This document shows positions 7,637-13,514 of a stretch of DNA of 13,514 nucleotides, piece by piece. The stretch's first letter is position 1, and each line of letters opens with the position of its first letter. This stretch comes from DRYM01 sp964564025 (GTDB lineage Archaea; Thermoproteota; Thermoprotei_A; EX4484-217-1): positions 1-13,514 of the forward strand of contig CAZLZO010000038.1 of NCBI GenBank assembly GCA_964564025.1. The letters are read 5' to 3'. Both the position numbers and the translations under genes were made by a program. The notes under the pieces are model-generated. The model did not search any database. It had not been told where the DNA came from and worked only from the letters and a program-made list of their open reading frames with translations.

Positions 7637-8841
7637 GTGTTTTTGTCTCGAAATGGTAGTTTAGTTTTCAGGCATGCAAAGGTTTACACGCCACACGAGG
7701 TAATAAATGACGACTATATTGTTGTAAGGAATGATATTATAATTGATCTTGGAAGAGAACCTGTAAAGGAAGAGTTCGGATTTAGGGAATTTAACCTTAA
7801 AGGATACATAGTAGGTCCTAGATTTATAGATACACATATTCATGGCATTTATGGATATGACACCATGAATGGGGAGCCCAAATCACTCATAAAGATATTT
7901 AAGGTATTGCCAAAATATGGTGTGACAGGTTTTATTCCAACCACAGTTTCTGCTCTCCATGATCTCATTCTTAAAGTGTTAAGAGCTTATCATAGTGCTG
8001 CTGAGAGCCAGTCTCAAGGAATTGGTACTAGGTTTCTAAGTCTTCATCTAGAGGGACCTTATGTAAGTCCGGTTAAAGCTGGTGCTCAAAATAAAAAGTA
8101 TATTAGAAAGCCAGATGTTAGCGAGCTAAGTGAGTATTTAAAGGCTTCTAATAATCAGATAAGGGAAATCACTATTGCGCTTGAAGTTGAGAAATCACTG
8201 GAGCTTATAAAATACGCTGTTTCAAGAAATATGATTGTTCAAATTGGGCATACTAACGATACTTACGACCAAGCCATGTTAGGTATGGTAGCGAGTGCTT
8301 CTAAAGCCACTCACTTATACAATGGAATGAGAAAAATACATCATGAAGAGCCGGATGTGGTCATCGCATTACTAATATCACTCAGTACGTACTTAGAGTT
8401 GATCACAGACTTTATCCATGTAATGCCTGGAATGATAAAATTCACAATAGATTTTGCAGGAATACAAGGAATGGTTTTGATAACCGATGTTATATCCGCA
8501 ACAGGATTACCCGATGGAGTGTATGAACTTGGCGGTTTAAAGATTAAAATTGAGAAAGATATTTCTAGATTAATAGAGACAAGAGGCTTAGCTGGTAGCA
8601 CGCTTACCTTACTTTAGATAGAGCATTTAAGAATATTATTAAACTGTGGTACAGCATAAGAGACGCCTTTATCATGGCAAGCACAAATCTATCTAAAGCT
8701 ATTGGGGCCATGTACAGGGAAAAAGGACTGCTAAAGCCAGGTCGTCAAGCTGACATCGTTGTTCTAGATAAGAATTTAAATGTAGTGATGACTATTGTTA
8801 GTGGAAAGATTGTTTACAGATCGTCTAATATTACTCCATAG
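7637..8841 (+). pseudogene. nagA: N-acetylglucosamine-6-phosphate deacetylase (NagA/AgaA-like), frameshifted near the 3' end
   Basis: NagA removes the acetyl group from N-acetyl amino-sugar 6-phosphates. The first frame gives 326 residues with the amidohydrolase pattern: GPRFIDTHIHG at 60-70, HLEGPY with metal-ligand E139, H205 in GHT, H226 in THLYNGM, catalytic D284 in ITDV and LAGSTLT at the end. It then stops at 8615-8617. The missing C-terminus lies in another frame to 8841: LDRAF..., ASTNLSKAIGAMYREKGLLK, PGRQADIVVLD and SGKIVYR. The cause is an exact tandem duplication of CTTAC (8603-8607 and 8608-8612); removing one copy restores TLTLDRAF and a 399-residue protein, normal for NagA. As it stands the product lacks the last barrel elements and the small beta domain. 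The AGGTGG site at 7628 is close to GTG 7637 and better spaced for TTG 7643. Confidence 0.88.
8603..8612 (+). repeat. CTTAC tandem duplication that breaks the nagA frame
   Basis: Two adjacent copies of CTTAC shift the nagA-like frame by five bases and bring in a TAG three codons later. Taking out one copy restores the conserved sequence exactly. It is a typical replication-slippage product rather than a homopolymer miscount. Confidence 0.8.
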
Positions 8842-8857
8842 CCTCAAGTGGAGGTTA
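8839..8857. terminator. possible bidirectional hairpin between convergent nagA and SIS genes
   Basis: TAGCCTC and GAGGTTA can pair (seven pairs, one G-U) around a five-base AAGTG loop, in the 34-base gap between two convergent genes. It includes the nagA stop. There is no strong T-tract after it, and archaea seldom need a hairpin, so the call is weak. Confidence 0.25.
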
Positions 8858-8875
8858 ACTATGCCATTAATATAA

Positions 8876-9949
8876 CTAGAAAGCTTTAACTATTTTTACT
8901 AAACCCTTAGGTTTGTCTGGATTATGCCCTTTAAGTATGGTCCTATAAAATGCTACTAAATATAATGGTATAATGAACAATAGTGATGAGTAATATACAT
9001 GGCCGGACCAGTTAATGTACAGCTGGTTTTTGTTCTTATAGTTTTCAATGTTTGTGACTAGTTTAACATTAAAACCTTTATTAATTAATTCGTTATAGAG
9101 CTTAATCACTTTATCGGCACTTTTATCGCTTGGTGTAAGGATAAACAAGGCTGCCTCCTTGCTTTTGCTGGCAAGAGCCACTGGTCCATGTCTAAACTCT
9201 AGTGCATGTAATGCTTCAGTGAATGAGTGTGTCATTTCCTTGAATTTCAAAGATGCTTCGAAAGCCGCTGGCATAGTTATTGATGTACCTAAGAATATGA
9301 ATGCATTCTTTTCCAAAGTTTCTTTTGCTAACTTATAATATTGCTGTTTATTATTTAGTATTTCCTCTACGGCTACTGGTAACTTAGTGGATTCTTCTAC
9401 TATATCCTCTACCCGTTCATGATAATCGGAGATTTTATATAAGGACAATAACAATCCTGCTAATTGCATTGTAACAAATGATTTAGTCATAACGTAACTT
9501 TCTTCGTAACATTTCTCTGCGAGAATAGAGTAGTCTGTTAACTTTAGAATAGGGCTATCTCTCGTGCAAGTGATACCTATAGTTATATATCCTTTTTCCT
9601 TAGCTTGGCGCATAGCACTTAAAATTTCAGCTGTCGACCCTGACCTTGAAAACGCTATTACTGCCCTTCTTGATTTGTATCGGTTATTTAAGTGGTAAAA
9701 AATGAACTCTGATGCTGGAGCTACAATTGTTTTTACAGTGGAATGAATGAGTAACGGAAGCGCAGAACCCATAGCTACGTAGTGACTTGATCCACAACCT
9801 ATGTAGTATAGCTCATTAACTCCTTTATTATTTAGCTCATTGACTATTTCTCTTATTCTCCTAATATTACCAATAACTTCTCTAATACTCTCTGGTATTT
9901 CATTAATTTCTTTAAACGTTTTATAGTTAAATAGCTCTTCATCAGGCAA
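8876..9949 (-). CDS. SIS-domain amino-sugar-phosphate isomerase/deaminase (GlmD/AgaS-like)
   Basis: This 357-residue protein is essentially the isomerase half of GlmS, with no glutaminase domain. It starts with a helix like the GlmS linker (TFKEINEIPESI), has a sugar-phosphate loop SRSGST at 101-106, KFKE (E238 equals the GlmS active-site glutamate), FRHGP with ring-opening H254, and a C-terminal GHNPDKPKGLVKIVK whose K352 equals the GlmS catalytic lysine. Proteins of this layout include the glucosamine-6-phosphate deaminase GlmD of Thermococcus and the galactosamine-6-phosphate deaminase AgaS of enteric bacteria, which release ammonia and a ketose phosphate. The start is a TTG preceded by GAGGTT seven bases upstream. 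It converges on the nagA-like gene and lies downstream of the GatZ/KbaZ-like gene on the same strand. Glucosamine versus galactosamine specificity cannot be told. Confidence 0.9.
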   Translation of the reverse strand: MPDEELFNYKTFKEINEIPESIREVIGNIRRIREIVNELNNKGVNELYYIGCGSSHYVAMGSALPLLIHSTVKTIVAPASEFIFYHLNNRYKSRRAVIAFSRSGSTAEILSAMRQAKEKGYITIGITCTRDSPILKLTDYSILAEKCYEESYVMTKSFVTMQLAGLLLSLYKISDYHERVEDIVEESTKLPVAVEEILNNKQQYYKLAKETLEKNAFIFLGTSITMPAAFEASLKFKEMTHSFTEALHALEFRHGPVALASKSKEAALFILTPSDKSADKVIKLYNELINKGFNVKLVTNIENYKNKNQLYINWSGHVYYSSLLFIIPLYLVAFYRTILKGHNPDKPKGLVKIVKAF

Positions 9950-10037
9950 TTTTGAAAACCTCTAACTTTATATGCCTTAGTTAGTTGTTGAATAGTTTTA
10001 CGCTCAATCAAGACGGTAAGAACTATTTAGTGAAAAT

Positions 10038-10054
10038 AGATATTTAAAACAGTT
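10038..10054 (-). promoter_or_regulatory. possible TATA box of the SIS-isomerase gene
   Basis: The minus strand reads TGTTTTAAATATCTATT about 90-105 bases before the TTG start, in the 172-base gap after the GatZ/KbaZ-like gene. A second candidate, GCATATAAAGTT at about 9965-9976, is so near the start that it would make the mRNA nearly leaderless. The gap is long enough for a separate promoter, but which box is used is unclear. Confidence 0.25.
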
Positions 10055-10121
10055 TAGCAGAGCTACTGAACCAATTATGTATATTTTATAACTTTAATTT
10101 ACGTCTATACTAGCTAAGCTT

Positions 10122-11405
10122 TTATTTATTGAGCGATTTAATCACCTTATTAAGTTTAGCAGTTGATCCTTCAAGGCCAAATGCTTTCGTATACTTCCTT
10201 ATCGCCTTTATGATTTCATCGATAATTACTTTATGACCGTTAACGCCTATGCTCTCTGCATGCTTATAGAGTTTCTTTCTCATCTCATTAACTTTTCTAT
10301 TTGACCAAATATATCTTGAACATATACCTATTACCCATTCCCTATAATTACTCGGTAGACTTTCAAGTTTATCAATGCCTCTTGGAACGTACTTCTTCCA
10401 TCTACCATCCTTCTTCACTAAATCAACTATAGTATTTAATATTGAATAAAACTCATCCTTACCTTGCGTTTCCCTTTTCTCCAATAATTTAACAAGTTTT
10501 TTAATACCACGATATTCTACATCCGCGAATTCAGGACCTACGTTAGCTCCTCCAATGCCTATCTTTCTATAACTTTCAGGATTTCTGACATAATCTGTTG
10601 AGTGTCCTTTAACGTATAAACTATATTTCTTAGCTATTTCAACTAATTTTATACCTACATTAATATCTAACATGTTCTTTGGTGTAATACATGTTCCTAA
10701 ATCGCCTACAACAAATAAGAGCGATGCTTCCTTAAGACCTCTTTCTATTAGTCCTTTTCTTATCATTTTAAGGAGAATGTTAACTCTTTCGGGGTCGCTA
10801 ACTCCCCATCTATCGCTTCCTACTTCATAGTCTACTCTGGGTAAGCCTTTGCTTATACGTATAGACTCTGCGTATTCAATTAAATCAAGCGTTCTTTTAG
10901 CAATAACTTCTTCATTTAAGGGTCTTTTCGAATGAATATCTACTGTCGTATCAATATGTAATAAATCATATCCTGAAGTTATTGCCGCTTCAATAGATTT
11001 CATAACATGTTCCATAGCTTCCTCAAGATCAAGACCTTGACGTACATGAGCGTCTTTGAGCCATGGTCCGCCATGGTCAAGGGCAATTATTACTGGGCCT
11101 TTGTAATTTAGTTTAAAGGCTTTTTCAGACACTATTTCAACAAATTTTCGCGGTGTCCAGCCAGTGTATCCGCCGTCTATATCTACTTGGTTTAAGGAAG
11201 CAATAAACATTATAGGGGAATGATACCTTTTAGCAACGAGAAGAGCTGATTCAACTACTGAAATCGATGTAGGAGATGCACCCAGTAGTGTAATTGGTGT
11301 TCTTAAGGATTTGTAAAATGCGTCTAAGATAAATCTTGTAATTGGCACATCTTTTTCCAACGCTGTTTCCCTAATAATGCTTTTATCATATTTCTTAATA
11401 GACAT
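10122..11405 (-). CDS. kbaZ: GatZ/KbaZ-family tagatose-1,6-bisphosphate aldolase subunit
   Basis: This 427-residue protein matches GatZ/KbaZ/AgaZ in length and pattern: SLNQVDIDGGYTGWTP at 70-84, ALDHGGP at 108-114, LLHIDTT at 148-154, a KRTLDLIEYAE helix, GHSTDY at 267-272, ANVGPEF at 287-293 and a SRYIWS segment near 368. The family adopts a class II aldolase-like barrel; His111, His150 and His268 are candidate metal ligands. In E. coli, GatZ/KbaZ is described as a stabilising partner of the catalytic GatY/KbaY. No GatY/KbaY gene is in the window, so the archaeal protein may act alone or on a related sugar bisphosphate. The ATG start has AGGGGTT four bases upstream. It lies upstream of, and on the same strand as, the SIS-isomerase gene and is divergent from the MFS gene. 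Confidence 0.9.
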   Translation of the reverse strand: MSIKKYDKSIIRETALEKDVPITRFILDAFYKSLRTPITLLGASPTSISVVESALLVAKRYHSPIMFIASLNQVDIDGGYTGWTPRKFVEIVSEKAFKLNYKGPVIIALDHGGPWLKDAHVRQGLDLEEAMEHVMKSIEAAITSGYDLLHIDTTVDIHSKRPLNEEVIAKRTLDLIEYAESIRISKGLPRVDYEVGSDRWGVSDPERVNILLKMIRKGLIERGLKEASLLFVVGDLGTCITPKNMLDINVGIKLVEIAKKYSLYVKGHSTDYVRNPESYRKIGIGGANVGPEFADVEYRGIKKLVKLLEKRETQGKDEFYSILNTIVDLVKKDGRWKKYVPRGIDKLESLPSNYREWVIGICSRYIWSNRKVNEMRKKLYKHAESIGVNGHKVIIDEIIKAIRKYTKAFGLEGSTAKLNKVIKSLNK

Positions 11406-11435
11406 AAAATAACCCCTGTTCTTCGATAATATGTA

Positions 11436-11448
11436 AACTAATTTAATA
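11436..11448 (-). promoter_or_regulatory. possible TATA box of the GatZ/KbaZ-like gene
   Basis: The minus strand reads AGTATTAAATTAG about 31-43 bases before the ATG. This would give a leader of roughly 12-15 bases carrying the AGGGGTT ribosome site, the same geometry as the binding-protein promoter. TATTTAAGTAAGC at about 11468-11480 is an alternative. Confidence 0.35.
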
Positions 11449-11489
11449 CTGATAACTTTGTCTTAAGTAGCTTACTTAAATACTTCGAC

Positions 11490-11502
11490 AGTTTAAATTA
11501 AT
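11490..11502 (+). promoter_or_regulatory. possible TATA box of the MFS gene
   Basis: AGTTTAAATTAAT lies about 90-100 bases before the start. Initiation near 11520-11528 would put the dyad at 11539-11558 just inside the transcript, between start site and ribosome site. Confidence 0.3.
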
Positions 11503-11538
11503 TTTAATTCCAAAGATTTCCAATAGTGACTCATCTCT

Positions 11539-11558
11539 GATGATCACACATGATCATC
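11539..11558. promoter_or_regulatory. perfect 8+4+8 inverted repeat, likely repressor operator
   Basis: GATGATCA, four bases (CACA), then TGATCATC forms a perfect dyad in the gap between the divergent GatZ/KbaZ-like and MFS genes, about 30 bases before the MFS start and ten bases before its GGTGTGGGG ribosome region. Size and symmetry suit a homodimeric helix-turn-helix regulator such as a MarR/PadR/TetR type, common for drug exporters. An RNA hairpin is an alternative. No regulator gene is in view. Confidence 0.5.
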
Positions 11559-11588
11559 TTTAATTGAAGGTGTGGGGTAAGTTTTATT

Positions 11589-12949
11589 GTGTTGAAGGGT
11601 GAAAAATTATTGGTGCTTCGGTTGTCTAAGGATGCGCCTTGGCGTATTTTGATCGTTTATGTTTCTGCTTCTTTTCTTGTTCCATTTATGTCTTCATCGA
11701 TAACTATTGCTTTGTGGAGTATTAGCGATAGTTTCAATGTTGATGTAGCTGTTGTTTAATTGGATTGCGAACGGTTTTCTCGTTTCTTTAGCGGCTTCAA
11801 TATTGCCTGTTGGTAGAATTGCTGACTGGATTGGTAGGGGGAGATTTTTTGTTTATGGTTTAGCGCTGTTTTCTTTAGCATCTTTTCTATCAGCTATTAC
11901 ACCGTCATTTCCGTTGCTTGTATTGTTTAGGATTCAGCAGGGTATTGGTGGAGCATGCATTTCTGCCACATCGATCGCCATATTATCAACGGTATTTCCT
12001 CCGAACGTTAGAGGTAGGGTTATCGGTTTCAATACAGCATCGATATATGCAGGCTTAACCTTAGGCCCTATATTGGGAGGATTATTTGTAGACTATCTTG
12101 GATGGAAATGGCCTTTCCTATTTACTGCTTTAATCTCCACTATAGGCTTTATTTTCTCAAGAACAATTTTTAGATGTAGGTAAAGTAGCCACACCATTGC
12201 CAAGCCCATATAGGCTAGGGCTTTTAGCATTCTCTATTGCTTCCATAGTTTATGGTGCTTCATGTATCAATGAGCCCTACGGAATCGTATTAACACTATC
12301 TGGCATAGTAGCTCTAATAGTGCTATTATATTTTGAATCCCTAGTTGACATAGGCATTATTGGTCGTAAACTACTTAGGAACAGATTTTACATGGGTGCT
12401 TCGTTAACAAACCTCTTAACCTATAGTGCAACATATGCTTTAGCAATACTGGTAAGCCTATACTTACAGAAGATTAGAGTGTTTACTGGTCGCGAAACCG
12501 GATTACTACTGTCTTCTCGCTCAATAGTTCAAGCAGCGCTATCTCCTATTGCAGGGTTTATAGCTGATAAGTATAGGCCATCGATTATTGCATCTATTGG
12601 ACTATGCATAATAGTGCTAGGCATATATTGTCTAGTTCCATTAGAAACATTCACATTAATTACAGAGATATTATATGCGCTTCTCATTTTAGGGGTTGGC
12701 TTTGCATTATTTACAACACCAAATACAACTTCAGCATTAAACGCTTCTCCAAGGAAACTTTATGGAACGGCAAGTGCTTTCCTAGGTAGTATGAGGTTTC
12801 TAGGACAGGCAATTAGCACGTCAATAGCTATAGCAGAAACGAAGAACATACCAAACATGATCGACGCAATAGACGCAACCTTATGGATATATCTACTCAT
12901 AGCAATACTTGCAACGGTATCCACATCAATTATTAGAGGTAAGAGATAA
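11589..12949 (+). pseudogene. MFS drug exporter (DHA2/EmrB-like) broken by two frameshifts
   Basis: Three consecutive frames together encode one major facilitator transporter of about 452 residues with 12-14 membrane segments. Frame one (11589-11759, GTG or TTG start, ribosome site GGTGTGGGG) holds the first membrane helix and ends at a TAA. Frame two (about 11752-12183) holds the MFS motif A, GRIADWIGRGRFF, the FRIQQGIGGA helix, and GLTLGPILGGLFVDYLGW, which resembles motif C of drug exporters. Frame three (about 12170-12949) holds the remaining helices, including PIAGFIADKYRP. Removing one T from TTT at 11755-11757 and one from TTTTT at 12167-12171 restores a continuous protein through VVNWIANGF and TILDVGKVATPLPSP. 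As sequenced no full-length protein can be made. The operator-like dyad upstream suggests it was an inducible exporter. A miscalled sequence is a real alternative because both lesions are T-run indels. Confidence 0.85.
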
Positions 12950-13069
12950 CAGAAATACCTTAAAATAATATAACAGCTTCATTTTACTCCATCCTACCAT
13001 AAAATCCGAACTTGTTAAGATTAAGCATTGAACATTTTCTAAACTAATGCTAGTATTTCTGAAGAAAAC

Positions 13070-13429
13070 TTAATGTTCTTCCCTTAATTCTAATTTTAAG
13101 CCATGTTCTTTTATCCGTTCAAAATCTTTATCTTTCGTTACTAGGACTAAATCGTTTACGATAGCTGTTGCTGCTATAAGCAAGTCAGCATCTGGAATTA
13201 ATTGTCCTTTTTGTTTCAATGTGTTGTAAAGGTCGCAATATTTCAATATCACTTTATTGTCGATATTCAATAGGTCGAAGCTTTCTTCAAGCAACTGTTT
13301 TACCTTAATTCTCTTCCTCGGAGAAATGCCTCTAAGTATCTCTATTAACGTAATTATAGAGATTGAACCTTCTTCATAAATACCCTTTCTAATACTATCT
13401 ATCAAAACGCTTGTATCAATCAGCTTCAT
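13070..13429 (-). CDS. vapC: VapC-family PIN-domain ribonuclease toxin
   Basis: This 119-residue PIN-domain protein has the four acidic positions that hold the metal ions for RNA cleavage: D5 in LIDTSVLID, E30 in TLIEIL, D82 in the PDADLLIAATA helix, and D100/D102 in TKDKDFERI. Length is typical of VapC. Its ATG overlaps the stop of the upstream gene (ATGA, four bases), the classic antitoxin-toxin arrangement, so it should be co-translated with VapB and kept inactive by it. The toxin target (tRNA, rRNA or mRNA) cannot be told from sequence. It converges on the broken MFS gene across a 120-base gap with no recognisable feature. Confidence 0.92.
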   Translation of the reverse strand: MKLIDTSVLIDSIRKGIYEEGSISIITLIEILRGISPRKRIKVKQLLEESFDLLNIDNKVILKYCDLYNTLKQKGQLIPDADLLIAATAIVNDLVLVTKDKDFERIKEHGLKLELREEH

Positions 13430-13512
13430 TTAAGCTTAAACCCCCTTCTAAACTCCACGCTTGACCTCACAATATCCTTTAAATCCTTTTCATCAAGCAA
13501 ACGCCTAAGTTC
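13426..13512 (-). CDS. vapB: VapB-type antitoxin, C-terminal end only, cut by window edge
   Basis: A minus-strand frame open to the window edge ends with 28 residues, ELRRLLDEKDLKDIVRSSVE and then FRRGFKLK, and a TGA that overlaps the vapC ATG by four bases. The charged amphipathic tail ending in an aromatic/basic segment is typical of the VapB part that wraps round the VapC active site. The DNA-binding N-terminus lies beyond the window, so the antitoxin subfamily is unknown. The call rests on position, coupling and composition. Confidence 0.7.
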   Translation of the reverse strand, partial: ELRRLLDEKDLKDIVRSSVEFRRGFKLK

Positions 13513-13514
13513 TT

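Noticed and set aside
7661..7843. Minus-strand frames inside nagA (also 8341-8601)
   Set aside because: Both are opposite to strongly conserved amidohydrolase motifs and have no features of their own.
10920..10940. Copy of TTCATTCGAAAAG (complement strand) matching the second direct-repeat site at 4978
   Set aside because: It lies inside the GatZ/KbaZ coding region over ordinary codons (IHSKR), so it is more likely coincidence than an operator.
12604..12789. 61-codon frame within the MFS gene
   Set aside because: Out of frame with the conserved membrane helices and polar in composition; a shadow.
12197..12949. 250-residue membrane protein as a separate gene
   Set aside because: It begins in mid-transporter, lacks a ribosome site at its TTG, and joins the preceding frame once one T is removed.

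Overview
The window looks like a piece of a thermophilic archaeal chromosome, most likely from the Thermoproteota (Crenarchaeota). The signs are AT-rich DNA with compact same-strand operons, GGTG-type Shine-Dalgarno sites, frequent GTG and TTG starts, AT-rich TATA-like boxes about 40-60 bases before starts, a VapBC pair and a GatZ/KbaZ-type aldolase. I cannot name the genus.

Layout. 1-4807 is a spermidine/iron-type ABC importer. The ATPase end (+, cut by the window edge) converges on a minus-strand block that reads, in transcription order, solute-binding protein, permease 1, permease 2 and an exported protein of unknown function. From 5087 on, the theme is amino-sugar phosphate metabolism: a GlmS-like protein (+), an NagA-like deacetylase (+, frameshifted), a GlmS-like SIS isomerase without a glutaminase domain (-), and a GatZ/KbaZ-family protein (-). 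6905-7636 separates glmS from nagA and holds decayed DNA, including a recognisable scrap of a P-type metal ATPase. 11589-12949 is a DHA2-type MFS exporter broken by two frameshifts, preceded by a perfect 20-bp dyad. The right edge is a VapC PIN toxin with the tail of its VapB antitoxin.

How they may work together. Deacetylase, SIS isomerase/deaminase and GatZ/KbaZ-type protein are the same three families found together in the bacterial aga cluster (AgaA, AgaS, KbaZ) for N-acetylgalactosamine. A parallel archaeal amino-sugar catabolic locus, fed by the ABC importer, is a reasonable inference. No sugar kinase and no KbaY/GatY partner is seen in the window, and the importer's substrate is unknown.

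The most striking single observation is that the GlmS-like protein keeps its complete isomerase active site but lacks the N-terminal cysteine that hydrolyses glutamine, and has three further glutaminase-site substitutions. It may therefore be an ammonia-dependent synthase or a deaminase. The second is the density of broken genes: nagA is disrupted by an exact 5-bp tandem duplication, the MFS gene by two extra T's in T-runs, and a P-type ATPase survives only as a fragment. Whether these are real decay or assembly error decides if the pathway works.
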